A DNA stretch of 64,000 nt, from contig CP069300.1 of assembly GCA_016839165.1 (NCBI GenBank), positions 372,001 through 436,000 on the forward strand, read 5' to 3'. This document shows positions 32,971 to 41,902 of the stretch, one piece after another. Each line of letters starts with the position of its first letter. The first letter of the stretch is position 1. The notes beneath the pieces were generated by a model. That model saw only the letters and a list, made by a program, of their open reading frames with translations, had not been told where the DNA came from and made no database searches. Source of the DNA: Bradyrhizobium sp. PSBB068 (lineage in GTDB: Bacteria > Pseudomonadota > Alphaproteobacteria > Rhizobiales > Xanthobacteraceae). A program made the position numbers and the translations under genes.

Positions 32971-34197
32971 TCAGCCGCCGACGTCGGCGCTGATGACCTC
33001 GCCGAACAGTTCCCATTTGTCGCCCTTGAACTTCATCAGCTGCAACTGGCTGATCGGGGCGAAATCATTCGCGGCGGTATTGATCTTGATACCGGGCAGC
33101 AGCACTTCGGTGCGGAAGTCCTGCAGGCTCGCGGCCTGCTTCATGATGTTCTCGCGCGTCAGATTGTCGCCGCACTGCTTGAGCACCTGGACCAGGGTCT
33201 GCGCCACGCCGAAGCCGACCACGGTGCCGCCGTCGAGCTTGTCGCCCTCGGGGAAGTCCTTGGCCATGAAGGCGTAGAATTCCTTCATGCCGGGATCATT
33301 GTCCCATTGCTTGTCGGAAGCGTCCTTCAGATAGGCGGCGGAGATGATGTCCTGCGCGTTCTCGAAGCCGGCCGGCTTGATCACGCTGCCGACCGAGGCC
33401 GACACGTTGTTGAGGAAGTGGGTCGGCTTCCAGCCGATCTCGGCGACCTTCTTGATCGCCTGCGCCGCGAATTTCGGCGTCGCGATGTCGATGAATACGT
33501 CGGCGTTGCTGGCTTTCAGCTTGACGATGTTGCTGTCGATGGTCGGCTGGGAGGTCTCAAAGCTCTCCTCGGCAACGATCATGCTGGCGGCCTTCTGGCC
33601 GAGCCCGTCCTTCAGACCCTTCAGATAGTCCTTGCCGTAATCGTCGTTCTGGTAAAGCACCGCGATCTTGGCGTTCGGCATGTTCTTCAGGATGTACTTG
33701 GCGTAGATCTGGGTCTCGCTCTGGTAGTTGGGCTGCCAGCCCATGGTCCAGGGGAAGTCCTTCGGATCGTTCCACTTGGTGGCGCCGGTGGCGACGAACA
33801 GCTGCGGCACCTTCTTGGAGTTCATGTATTTCTGGATTGCCGAGTTCGACGGCGTGCCGAGCGAGTTGAAGATCAGCAGCACCTCGTCGCTTTCGACCAG
33901 CTTTCGGGCCTGCTCCACGGCCTTCGGCGGCGAGTAGGCGTCGTCATAGGAGATGAAGTTGATCTTGCGGCCGTTGATGCCGCCGGCGTCGTTGATCTTC
34001 TTGAAGTAGGCGGCCTCGGTGCGGCCGATGATGCCATAGGCGGAGGCGGGTCCGCTGTAGGGCATGATGTTGCCGATCTTGATCTCGGTATCGCTGGCGC
34101 CGGTGTCGTATTTCTTCTGGGCCAGCGCAGCGCTGCCGGATGTCGCGACGAGCGCGAGCGCGGCCCCAAGGACCGCAAATCTTGTGGTAGCGGACAT
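32971..34197 (-). CDS. ABC substrate-binding protein, tandem paralogue 2 (LivK-like)
   Basis: A 408-residue binding protein, cleaved after residue 26 (GSAALA|QKKYD). It shares the paralogue core, including FISYDDAYSPPKAVEQARKL and KWNDPKDFPWTMGWQPNYQS. Its binding-loop sequence at residues 109-124 is IFNSLGTPSNSAIQKY. It differs from paralogue 3 mainly in the C-terminal domain (GGTVVGFGVAQTLVQVLKQ), so the ligand may differ slightly. It has its own terminator and a spacer homologous to that of paralogue 3. It probably arose by tandem duplication with the spacer. Confidence 0.88.
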   Translation of the reverse strand: MSATTRFAVLGAALALVATSGSAALAQKKYDTGASDTEIKIGNIMPYSGPASAYGIIGRTEAAYFKKINDAGGINGRKINFISYDDAYSPPKAVEQARKLVESDEVLLIFNSLGTPSNSAIQKYMNSKKVPQLFVATGATKWNDPKDFPWTMGWQPNYQSETQIYAKYILKNMPNAKIAVLYQNDDYGKDYLKGLKDGLGQKAASMIVAEESFETSQPTIDSNIVKLKASNADVFIDIATPKFAAQAIKKVAEIGWKPTHFLNNVSASVGSVIKPAGFENAQDIISAAYLKDASDKQWDNDPGMKEFYAFMAKDFPEGDKLDGGTVVGFGVAQTLVQVLKQCGDNLTRENIMKQAASLQDFRTEVLLPGIKINTAANDFAPISQLQLMKFKGDKWELFGEVISADVGG

Positions 34198-34301
34198 CGA
34201 TGTCTCTCTCCCTGTTGTCAGACGAATGTGTCGCGGCCCCCTGTTTCGAGAGCTCTGTTGTTATCAGGTGAAATTACCACCATACCCGGCTGGTCTCAAT
34301 G

Positions 34302-34331
34302 AAAAGCCCCCGCGACAACGTCGCAGGGGCC
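34302..34331 (-). terminator. Intrinsic terminator after paralogue 3
   Basis: On the minus strand GCCCCTGCGAC-GTT-GTCGCGGGGGC followed by TTTTC, 24 bases after the stop of the gene ending at 34356. Confidence 0.8.
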
Positions 34332-34355
34332 GCGTCTTTAGTCGACAATTGCGGG

Positions 34356-35582
34356 TCAACCGCCGACATCGCCGCTCAAAATTTCACCAAAGCGATCCCA
34401 GGTCTCGCCCTTGAAGCGCATCAGTTGCAGTTGCGAAAGCGGCGCGAAGTCGGTTGCCGAGGTGTTGACCTTGATACCCGGCAATAAGCCGTCGAGCTCG
34501 AGGTCACGCAGGTTGGCGGCCTGCTTCATGATGTTCTGGCGCGTCAGATTGTCGCCGCACGCCCGCAGCACGTGCTCGAGGCCCTGCGCGACGGTGTAGG
34601 CGTACATCACGGACGCGTCGGCGCGGTTTGCTTCGGGATAGTACTTATCCAGGAATTGGTTCCAGGCGATCATTCCCTTGTCGGTCTTCCACTGCGGATC
34701 GGTCGGATCCTTGAGGTATTGCGACGAGACGATGCCCTGGGCGGCCTCGAAGCCCGCCGGCTTGATCACGCTGCCGATCGATGACGAGACGTTGTTGAGG
34801 AAGTGCAGCGGATGCCAGTCGAGCTCGGCGTTCTTCTTGATCGCCTGCGCCGCGAATTTCGGCGTCGTGATGTTGAAGAACACGTCGGCGCCGGAGGCCT
34901 TGAGCCTGACGATGTGGGAATCGATGGTCGGCTCCGTCACCTCATAGCTGTCCTCGGCGACGATCATCGACGCCGCCTTGGCGCCGAGCCCGTCCTTGAA
35001 TCCCTTCAGATAGTCCTTGCCGTAATCGTCGTTCTGGTAGAGCACCGCGATCCTGGCGTCCGGCTTGTTCTTCAGAATGTACTTCGCATAGATGATCGAC
35101 TCGCTCTGATAGTTGGGTTGCCAGCCCATCGTCCAGGGATATTCCTTCGGGTCGTTCCATTTGGTGGCGCCGGTGGCGACGAACAGTTGCGGCACCTTCT
35201 TCTGGTTCATGTATTTCTGGATCGCCGAGTTCGGCGGCGTGCCGAGCGAATTGAAGATCATCAGCACCTCGTCGCTCTCGACCAGCTTGCGCGCCTGCTC
35301 GACGGTCTTCGGCGGCGTGTAGGCGTCGTCGTAGCTGATGAAGGTGATCTTGCGGCCGTTGATGCCGCCCTCGGCATTGATCTTGCGGAAATAGGCGTCC
35401 TCGGTCTTGCCGATCACGCCATAGGCGGAAGCTGCTCCGCTATAGGGCATGATGTTGCCGATCTTGATTTCGGTGTCGGTGGCGCCGGTGTCGTAGTTCT
35501 TCTGGGCAAGCGCCGTGCTGCCGGATGCGGAGACGAGCGCGAACGCAACGGCGAATGCCGCCAGATGTCGTGTTGCAGACAT
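34356..35582 (-). CDS. ABC substrate-binding protein, tandem paralogue 3 (LivK-like)
   Basis: A 408-residue binding protein (signal MSATRHLAAFAVAFALVSASG, cleaved near TALA|QKNYD). It has the IFNSLGTPPNSAIQKY loop and YTPPKTVEQARKLVESDEV, so it is closest to paralogue 2. It carries a distinct ligand-domain stretch (NADASVMYAYTVAQG-like, EANRADASVMYAYTVAQGLE). It has its own terminator and its upstream spacer resembles that of paralogue 2 over about 90 bases. Cytoplasmic partners are the LivGFHM set at 38415-41833, shared by all paralogues. Confidence 0.88.
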   Translation of the reverse strand: MSATRHLAAFAVAFALVSASGSTALAQKNYDTGATDTEIKIGNIMPYSGAASAYGVIGKTEDAYFRKINAEGGINGRKITFISYDDAYTPPKTVEQARKLVESDEVLMIFNSLGTPPNSAIQKYMNQKKVPQLFVATGATKWNDPKEYPWTMGWQPNYQSESIIYAKYILKNKPDARIAVLYQNDDYGKDYLKGFKDGLGAKAASMIVAEDSYEVTEPTIDSHIVRLKASGADVFFNITTPKFAAQAIKKNAELDWHPLHFLNNVSSSIGSVIKPAGFEAAQGIVSSQYLKDPTDPQWKTDKGMIAWNQFLDKYYPEANRADASVMYAYTVAQGLEHVLRACGDNLTRQNIMKQAANLRDLELDGLLPGIKVNTSATDFAPLSQLQLMRFKGETWDRFGEILSGDVGG

Positions 35583-35683
35583 GCGGGTTCTCTCCCTGAT
35601 AGCAGATGATGTGTCGCGGCCCTCTGTTTCGAGGGCTCGTTATTGTCGGTGGAAACTATCATCTTACCGGGGGTGTCTCAATG

Positions 35684-35716
35684 ACAAGCCCCCGCGGCGA
35701 GGCCGCGGAAGCTGCA
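35684..35716 (-). terminator. Terminator-like hairpin after paralogue 4
   Basis: On the minus strand CTTCCGCGGC-CTC-GCCGCGGGGGC, followed by a weak TTGTCATT tract. It corresponds in place to the other terminators but its T-run is interrupted, so it may be leaky. Confidence 0.65.
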
Positions 35717-35810
35717 TCTTTAGTCGACAATATCGGGAGCTGACTTCTTCCCGGGTGCGCCGCAGAGATTGCGGTGAGTTCACCAAACGTCGTTGAGTTG
35801 AGTGCGACGA

Positions 35811-37037
35811 TCAGTTGCTCAGATTGCTCGAAATGATGTCGCCGAACAGCTCCCACTTCTCGCCCTTGAATCGCATCAAGCGCAATTGCTTGATCGGCGC
35901 GAAGTCGGTGGCGGAGGTGTTGATGCTGATGCCCGGCAGCACCGTGTCGGGCACGTAGTCCTTCATGCTGGCGGCCTGCTTCATGACATTGGCGCGGGTC
36001 AGATCGTCGCCGCACATCTCCAGCACCTTCACCATGGTCTGTGCCGCGGCGTAACCGTAGGAGGTGGCGCCGTCGAGCTTGTTGGCCTCGGGATAGTCCT
36101 TCTTGAGGAAGGCGAGGAATTTCTCCATGCCGGGATCCTTGTCCCATTGCGGATCGGCGCCGTCCTTGAGATAGGACGCCGACAGGATGCCCTGCGAGTT
36201 CTCGAAGCCGGCCGGCTGCATCACGCCGCCGACCGAAGCGGAGACGTTGGCCACGATCTGCAACGGCGTCCACGCGATTTCGGCAGCCTTCTTGATCGCC
36301 TGCGCCGCGAATTTCGGTGACGTGACGCTGACGAACGTATCGGCGCCGGCGGCCTTCAGCTTGACGATATGATTGTCGATCGTGGGTTCGGAAGTTTCGT
36401 AAGCTTCCTCGGCGACGATCATCGAGGCCTTGCCGCCGAAAGCGTCCTTCAGGCCCTTGAGGTAGTCTTTGCCGAAATCGTCATTCTGGTAGAGCACGGC
36501 AACCTTGGCATCAGGCTTGTGCTTCATGATGTACTTTGCGTAGACCCGCGCCTCGTCCTGGTAGGACGGCTGCCAGCCCATGGTCCATGGATAGTTCTTG
36601 GGGTCATTCCACTTGGAGGCGCCGGAGGCGATGAACAGCTGCGGCACCTGCTTCTCGTTCATATACTTTCGAACCGCGGCGTTGCTCGCGGTGCCGACCG
36701 AGCCGAACACCAGCAGCACCTCGTCGTCCTCGATCAGCTTGCGGGCTTGCTCCACGGTCTTGGCCGGCGAGTAGCCGTCGTCATAGGAGATGAACGTGAT
36801 CTTGCGGCCGCGGATGCCGCCGGCCTGGTTGATCATCTTGAAGTAGGCCGCCTCGGTCCTGCCGATCACCCCATAGGCCGAGGCCGGACCGCTGTAGGGC
36901 ACGGTGTTGCCGATCCTGATCTCGGTGTCGCTGGCTCCGGTGTCGTAGGCCTTCTGCGCCAGCGCGACATTGCAGCTCGTCAGGATCAGAGCGAATGCGG
37001 ACAACAGCGCCGTCAGGGACGGACGTGCGGCAGTCAT
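35811..37037 (-). CDS. ABC substrate-binding protein, tandem paralogue 4 (LivK-like)
   Basis: A 408-residue binding protein that starts MTAARPSLTALLSAFALILT. ATG 37037 has GAGGTGGGG upstream, and the longer frame to 37100 is rejected. The signal region reads ILTSCNVALAQKAYD, so a lipobox-like LTSC lies six residues before the AxA-type cleavage site (ALA|Q), which makes its membrane anchoring ambiguous. Its loop is VFGSVGTASNAAVRKYMNEK, the most divergent of the five. Function as for the other paralogues, with a possibly different ligand. Confidence 0.87.
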   Translation of the reverse strand: MTAARPSLTALLSAFALILTSCNVALAQKAYDTGASDTEIRIGNTVPYSGPASAYGVIGRTEAAYFKMINQAGGIRGRKITFISYDDGYSPAKTVEQARKLIEDDEVLLVFGSVGTASNAAVRKYMNEKQVPQLFIASGASKWNDPKNYPWTMGWQPSYQDEARVYAKYIMKHKPDAKVAVLYQNDDFGKDYLKGLKDAFGGKASMIVAEEAYETSEPTIDNHIVKLKAAGADTFVSVTSPKFAAQAIKKAAEIAWTPLQIVANVSASVGGVMQPAGFENSQGILSASYLKDGADPQWDKDPGMEKFLAFLKKDYPEANKLDGATSYGYAAAQTMVKVLEMCGDDLTRANVMKQAASMKDYVPDTVLPGISINTSATDFAPIKQLRLMRFKGEKWELFGDIISSNLSN

Positions 37038-37097
37038 GGTTTCCCCACCTCGGGTTCTTGGTTTGCGGTATTCAATACCATCGGAGCAGGGCGTCAA

Positions 37098-37130
37098 CAA
37101 AAAGCCCCCGCGACTGATATCGCGGAGGCC
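37098..37130 (-). terminator. Intrinsic terminator after paralogue 5
   Basis: On the minus strand GGCCTCCGCGA-TATCAG-TCGCGGGGGC followed by TTTTTG. It lies 26 bases after the stop at 37156 and closes the livGFHM-paralogue 5 transcript. Confidence 0.85.
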
Positions 37131-37155
37131 CGTTGTTTATTCCCGCAGTGCAACG

Positions 37156-38385
37156 TCACTCGGAGGGAACGTCGCCGGAAATAATCTCGCCGAACAGTTC
37201 CCACTTCTGCCCCTTGAAGCGCTGCATCTGCAGCTGGGCGATCGGGGCGAAGTCGGTGGCCGAGGTGTTGATCTTGACGCCGGGCAGCAGGGTGTCGGGC
37301 GTGAAGTCTTTCAGGCTGGCGGCCTGCTTCATGACGTTGGCGCGGGTCAGATCGTCGCCGCACATTTCGAGCACCTTGGCGAGCGTCTGCGCGGCGCCGT
37401 AGCCGTAGACGTAGCCGCCGTCGGTCTTGTCGGCGCCCGGCATGTATTTGTCGAGAAACTCGGCCCACTTCTTCATGTTCGGATCGTTGGCCCATTGCGG
37501 ATCGGCACCGTCCTTGGCATAGGCCGCCGACAGCACGCCCTGGGCGTTGTCGAAGCCGGCCGGCTGCATCACGCTGCCGACCGAGGCCGACACGTTGGTG
37601 ATGATCTGCAGCGGCTTCCAGCCGAGCTCGGCGGTCTTCTTGATGGTCTGCGCGCCGAATTTCGGCGTCGTGTAGATCAGCAGCACGTCCGGATTGGCGG
37701 CCTTGATCTTGACGATGTGGCTGTCGATCGACGGCTCGGAGATCTCGTAGCTCTCCTCCATGATGATGCTCGTGGCGCCCTTGGCGCCAAAGCCGTCTTT
37801 GGTGCCCTTGAGGTAGTCTTTGCCGAAATCGTCGTTCTGATAGAGGATCGCGACCTTGGCGTCGGGCTTCTCCTTCATCAGCCACTTGGCGTAGATCTGC
37901 GCTTCGCTCTGGTAGCTAGGCTGCCAGCCCATGGTCCACGGGAAGTTCTTCGGGTCGTTCCACTTGGTGGCGCCGGTGGCGACGAACAGCTGCGGGATCT
38001 TCTTGGAGTTCAGGTACTTCTGGATCGCGGTGTTGGACGGCGTGCCGAGCGGATTGAACACCAGCAGCACCTCGTCGCTCTCGACCAGCTTGCGCACCTG
38101 CTCGACCGCCTTGGGCGGCGAATAGGCGTCGTCATAGCTGACGAAATTGACCTTGCGGCCGTTGATGCCGCCGCGGTCGTTGATCATCTTGAAATAGGCT
38201 TCTTCGGTCTTGCCGATCACGCCGTAGGCGGAGGCCGGTCCCGAATAGGGGATGATGTTGCCGATCTTGATCTCGGTATCGCTTGCGCCGGTGTCGTATT
38301 TCTTCTGGGCGAATGCGGCGGTGGACGTCACGGCGACAGCCGTGATCGCCGCGGAAATCGCGGCGATCCGAACGGTAGAAAGCAT
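37156..38385 (-). CDS. ABC substrate-binding protein, tandem paralogue 5 (LivK-like)
   Basis: A 409-residue binding protein. Signal MLSTVRIAAISAAITAVAVT, cleaved near AFA|QKKYD. Core as in the other four, with loop VFNPLGTPSNTAIQKYLNSK and a distinctive YGYGAAQTLAKVLEMCGDD shared in part with paralogue 4. It lies 29 bases downstream of livM on the same strand, with no terminator between, so it is the paralogue directly cotranscribed with the permease genes and probably the ancestral receptor. ATG 38385 is chosen at the signal peptide. A long upstream frame is spurious. Confidence 0.88.
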   Translation of the reverse strand: MLSTVRIAAISAAITAVAVTSTAAFAQKKYDTGASDTEIKIGNIIPYSGPASAYGVIGKTEEAYFKMINDRGGINGRKVNFVSYDDAYSPPKAVEQVRKLVESDEVLLVFNPLGTPSNTAIQKYLNSKKIPQLFVATGATKWNDPKNFPWTMGWQPSYQSEAQIYAKWLMKEKPDAKVAILYQNDDFGKDYLKGTKDGFGAKGATSIIMEESYEISEPSIDSHIVKIKAANPDVLLIYTTPKFGAQTIKKTAELGWKPLQIITNVSASVGSVMQPAGFDNAQGVLSAAYAKDGADPQWANDPNMKKWAEFLDKYMPGADKTDGGYVYGYGAAQTLAKVLEMCGDDLTRANVMKQAASLKDFTPDTLLPGVKINTSATDFAPIAQLQMQRFKGQKWELFGEIISGDVPSE

Positions 38386-38414
38386 AATGTCTCCTGGTTT
38401 GGTTCTAAAGATTC

Positions 38415-39431
38415 TTAGTTCTTCTTGAGCTTTGCGGCCAGTTGCTGGGCAACGATCGCAACCTGCCTGGCGCCGTGCGGCACGAGGAAGATGACGAGGA
38501 ACAGCAGCACGCCGAACACCGCGCCGGAGAGGCCCTTGGAAATGCCTTCGGCGATGTTGGGCACGAAGATGATGAAGGCGGAGCCGACGATCGAGCCGGG
38601 CAGCCAGCCGACGCCGCCGACCACCATGCCGAGGAACAGCGAGATCGCGAGCTGGATGGTGTAGCCGTCCGGCGCCACGAACTGCACCGCGATGGCGCCG
38701 AGACCGCCGGCGACGCCGGTGATGCCGGCCGAGACGCCGAATGCCAGCGTCTTGTACAGCGCGACGTCGACGCCCATTGCGGAGGCCGCGATCTCGTTGT
38801 CGCGGATCGCCATGAAGGCGCGGCCCGAGCGCGAGCGCAGCAGGTTCACCGAGGCGACATAGATCGCGATCGAGACCACCAGAGTGAAGTAGTAGAGCCA
38901 CATGTCCTGCGACATCGGCAGGCCGAACGGCGCGTCCGGCTTGGTCACCACGAGGCCCTGCACGCCGCCGGTCCAGTGCTCGAAATAGCCGAGCTTGAGC
39001 AGCTGCGGCATCGCGGTCGCGAGCGCGAAGGTCGCAAGCGCCAGGTAGACGCCGGAAAGCCGTAGCGCCGGCTGGCCGAACAGGAAGCCGAAGCCGAAGC
39101 AGACGATGCCGGCGATCGGCAGCGTGAGGGCATAGTTCATGCCCGCATGCTCCATCAGGATCGCCGAGGTATAGGCGCCAACGGCGTAGAACGCGCTCTG
39201 GCCGAGCGAGAACTGGCCGCTGCCGCCGGTCAGGATGTTGAGCGCCATCACCGCCAGCGCGTAGATCAGAAGCATCGTCATCTGGAAGATGATGAAGTTC
39301 TTCACGAACAGCGGAATGATGATCAGCGCGGCGAGCACGGCGAGCGAGGTGCCATAGCCGAGCGTCATGGCACGCTTGGGCACGGCCTCGACGGCGGGGG
39401 CTTCTGTGACGATTTCTTCAGCGGCGCTCAT
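38415..39431 (-). CDS. livM: Branched-chain amino acid-type ABC permease LivM
   Basis: A 338-residue permease with a cytoplasmic N-terminal extension (MSAAEEIVTEAPAVEAVPKR) and nine or so helices. Key segments are LTGGSGQFSLGQSAFYAVGA, the EAA-like loop FMAIRDNEIAASAMGVDVAL and GLGAIAVQFVAPDGYTIQLA. It overlaps nothing but abuts livH, 2 bases away. It functions with LivH, LivG and LivF. The receptor is one or more of the five tandem paralogues. Named by family, not because branched-chain amino acids are the proven cargo. Confidence 0.9.
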   Translation of the reverse strand: MSAAEEIVTEAPAVEAVPKRAMTLGYGTSLAVLAALIIIPLFVKNFIIFQMTMLLIYALAVMALNILTGGSGQFSLGQSAFYAVGAYTSAILMEHAGMNYALTLPIAGIVCFGFGFLFGQPALRLSGVYLALATFALATAMPQLLKLGYFEHWTGGVQGLVVTKPDAPFGLPMSQDMWLYYFTLVVSIAIYVASVNLLRSRSGRAFMAIRDNEIAASAMGVDVALYKTLAFGVSAGITGVAGGLGAIAVQFVAPDGYTIQLAISLFLGMVVGGVGWLPGSIVGSAFIIFVPNIAEGISKGLSGAVFGVLLFLVIFLVPHGARQVAIVAQQLAAKLKKN

Positions 39432-39433
39432 GA

Positions 39434-40312
39434 TCAAACTCGCTTGACGATGGCGCGGCCGAACAGGCCTGCCGGTTTCACGACCAGGACGACGATGATC
39501 AGCGCAAGCGCGATCGGAAGTTTCAGCTCATTGCCGACACCGGGGATATAGGTGCCGACCAGGTTCTCGAAGATGCCGACCAGGAAGCCGCCCATCACGG
39601 CGCCGAATGGCGAGGTCAGGCCGCCGAGCACGGCTGCGGCAAAGCCGTAGATCAGCACGCCGAGCATCATGTTCGGCTCGAGGAACACCACCGGGGCGAT
39701 CATCATGCCGGCGATCGAGCCGATCGCGGACGCCATGCCCCAGCCGAGCGCGATCATCCACGAGGTGTTGATGCCGACGAGGCGGGCCGATTCAGGCAGC
39801 GAGGCGGCGGCGCGCATTGCAAGGCCGACCCGGGTGAAGCGGAAGAAGAAGAACAGCAGGAGCAGCATCAACAGCGTGATGCCGATCATGCCGGCCTGGT
39901 GGGTCGAGATCAGCTGGCTGCCGAGGAACGGCGAGGAGCCGAACGGCGTCGGATATTGCTTGATGGTGAAGTCCCAGATCAGGCCGGCGACCGAGTTGAT
40001 GATCGCATACAGCGCGATGAACCCGGCGACGTTGGTCAGGATCGGCGCCTTCGCCAGCGGCTTGAACAGCAGCCGCTCGATGACGATGCCGGCGGCGAAT
40101 GAAAAGGCGACCGTGAGTACGAAGGCGCCCCAGTAGGGCACGCCCCATTGCATCAGCTGCCAGGACACGAAGGTCGAGAACATCGCCATTTCGCCCTGGG
40201 CGAAATTCAGATGGTCGATGGCCTGGTAGATCATCACGACCGCAAGCGCCATGCATGCATAGATCGCGCCGGTGGCGATGCCGGCCAGGACCTGGTTGGC
40301 AAAAAGCTCCAT
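39434..40312 (-). CDS. livH: Branched-chain amino acid-type ABC permease LivH
   Basis: A 292-residue permease with about eight helices. The conserved LNFAQGEMAMFSTFVSWQLM and EAA region (RAAASLPESARLVGINTSWM) are present, and the last helices end KPAGLFGRAIVKRV. Start ATG 40312 gives MELFANQVLAGIATG, the usual LivH N-terminus. Longer frames overlap livF. It lies 13 bases after the livF stop. Confidence 0.9.
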   Translation of the reverse strand: MELFANQVLAGIATGAIYACMALAVVMIYQAIDHLNFAQGEMAMFSTFVSWQLMQWGVPYWGAFVLTVAFSFAAGIVIERLLFKPLAKAPILTNVAGFIALYAIINSVAGLIWDFTIKQYPTPFGSSPFLGSQLISTHQAGMIGITLLMLLLLFFFFRFTRVGLAMRAAASLPESARLVGINTSWMIALGWGMASAIGSIAGMMIAPVVFLEPNMMLGVLIYGFAAAVLGGLTSPFGAVMGGFLVGIFENLVGTYIPGVGNELKLPIALALIIVVLVVKPAGLFGRAIVKRV

Positions 40313-40325
40313 TGAGCCAGCTCCC

Positions 40326-41039
40326 TCAGTAGCCGAGATAGGATTTGCGGACGTCTTCGTTGTTCGCGATGTCCTTGGCATTGCCCGACATCACGATCCG
40401 TCCGGTTTCGATCACATAGGCCTGGTCGGCGAGCTCGAGCGCGAGCTGCGCGTTCTGCTCGACCACCAGGATGGTCACCTTCTCTTCTCGATTGATCTTG
40501 CCGAGGATGCGGAACAGGTCGCGCACGATCAGCGGTGCGAGGCCGAACGACGGCTCGTCGAGCAGCATCAGGCGCGGCCGCAGCATCAGCGCGCGCGCCA
40601 CCGCGAGCATCTGCTGCTCGCCGCCGGACAGCGTGCCGGCCTGCTGGGTGTAGCGCTGCTTCAGCACCGGGAAGTGCTCGTACATCCGCTCGATGTCGGA
40701 GCCGATCGCCTTGGTGTCGGAGCGGCTGATGGCCCCTAACTGCAAATTCTCCTCCACCGTCATGTTGGTGAAGGTGCCGCGGCCCTGCGGCACATGGGCG
40801 ATGCCGAGGCGGACCACGTTTTCAGTGGAACGAGTGCCGATCGGCTTGCCCTCGAATTCGATCGCGCCGGTCGAGCGCACCATGTTGCAGATCGCCCGCA
40901 GCGTGGTGGTCTTGCCGGCGCCGTTGGCGCCGAGCAGCGTGGTCAGCGAACCCTCGTTGAGCGAGAAGCTGAGGCCGTGCAGGGCCTGGACCTGGCCGTA
41001 ATAGGCGCGCAGGTCCTTGACGTTGAGCATCGTGGTCAT
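40326..41039 (-). CDS. livF: ABC ATP-binding protein LivF
   Basis: A 237-residue ATPase. Walker A LLGANGAGKTTTLRAI is at residues 33-48, signature TLSGGEQQMLAVARALMLRP follows, and Walker B LMLLDEPSFGLAPLI. The final segment EDVRKSYLGY is typical of LivF. Its start overlaps the end of livG by four bases. It drives import of the ligand bound by the tandem receptors. Confidence 0.91.
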   Translation of the reverse strand: MTTMLNVKDLRAYYGQVQALHGLSFSLNEGSLTTLLGANGAGKTTTLRAICNMVRSTGAIEFEGKPIGTRSTENVVRLGIAHVPQGRGTFTNMTVEENLQLGAISRSDTKAIGSDIERMYEHFPVLKQRYTQQAGTLSGGEQQMLAVARALMLRPRLMLLDEPSFGLAPLIVRDLFRILGKINREEKVTILVVEQNAQLALELADQAYVIETGRIVMSGNAKDIANNEDVRKSYLGY

Positions 41040-41833
41040 TGGTCCTTGCTCCCCAGATAGGCCTTGATGACGTCGGGGTCGGCCTGGACCTGGGCCGGCG
41101 TGCCTTCGGCCAGCTTGCGGCCGAAATTGAGCGCGACGACGTGGTCGGCGATCGACATCACGAGACCCATGTGATGCTCGACCAGCAACACCGTAATTTT
41201 ACGGTCATCGCGGATTTTGCGGATCAGATCGCCGAGCACGTAGACTTCCTCGTGATTGAGGCCGCCGGCCGGCTCGTCGAGCAGCAGGATCTTGGGGTCT
41301 GCGGCCAAAGCGCGCGCCAGTTCGACGCGCTTCTGGGTGCCGAACGGCAGTCCCGAGACCACGGTGTGGGCGACGCTCTCGAGATCGAGATAGCCCAGGA
41401 TGTCGTGCACCTTCTTGTTCATGTCGTTCTCGCCGCGGCGGACCCAGGCAAGGCGCAGCGAGTCGCTGACGATGTCGCTCGAGGTGCGCGCATGCGCGCC
41501 GACGCGCACATTGTCGATCACGGATAGGTTGGGAAACAGCGCGACGTTCTGGAAGGTGCGGCCGATGCCGATCTCGGCGATCCGGTGCGGCGGCCGCGAC
41601 AGGATGCTCTTGCCTTCCATCAGGATGTCGCCGGACGACGGCTGATAGAGCCGCGACAGGCAATTGAACAGCGTCGTCTTGCCGGCGCCGTTCGGCCCGA
41701 TCAGTCCGAGGATCTGCCCATGGCGCATGTCGAACGACACGCCATTCAGTGCGATGATGCCGCCGAACACGACGCTGACGTCGCGAACCGCGAGCAAGGG
41801 ATCATTCCCCTGCGCGAGCTGTGCCTGCGTCAT
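41036..41833 (-). CDS. livG: ABC ATP-binding protein LivG
   Basis: A 265-residue ATPase. Walker [40 protein letters not shown] (typical LivG motif), signature LPFGTQKRVELARAL in place of the canonical LSGGQ, and Walker B ILLLDEPAGGLNHEEV. It ends [16 protein letters not shown]. It is the first transporter gene after the IclR regulator, with a 69-base gap. The LPFG signature is seen in other LivG proteins and is not a defect. Confidence 0.9.
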   Translation of the reverse strand: MTQAQLAQGNDPLLAVRDVSVVFGGIIALNGVSFDMRHGQILGLIGPNGAGKTTLFNCLSRLYQPSSGDILMEGKSILSRPPHRIAEIGIGRTFQNVALFPNLSVIDNVRVGAHARTSSDIVSDSLRLAWVRRGENDMNKKVHDILGYLDLESVAHTVVSGLPFGTQKRVELARALAADPKILLLDEPAGGLNHEEVYVLGDLIRKIRDDRKITVLLVEHHMGLVMSIADHVVALNFGRKLAEGTPAQVQADPDVIKAYLGSKDQ

Positions 41834-41902
41834 CTCGTCTCGCCCGCCGTCTTCGAGCGGTGCGAGCGGTCCTGCGATGCGTTTCGCTGGACGTGATGGA
41901 GG

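Noticed and set aside
37156..38901. An extended 581-codon version of receptor paralogue 5
   Set aside because: The extra N-terminal part lies over livM and is Arg/His-rich shadow. The signal peptide begins at ATG 38385.
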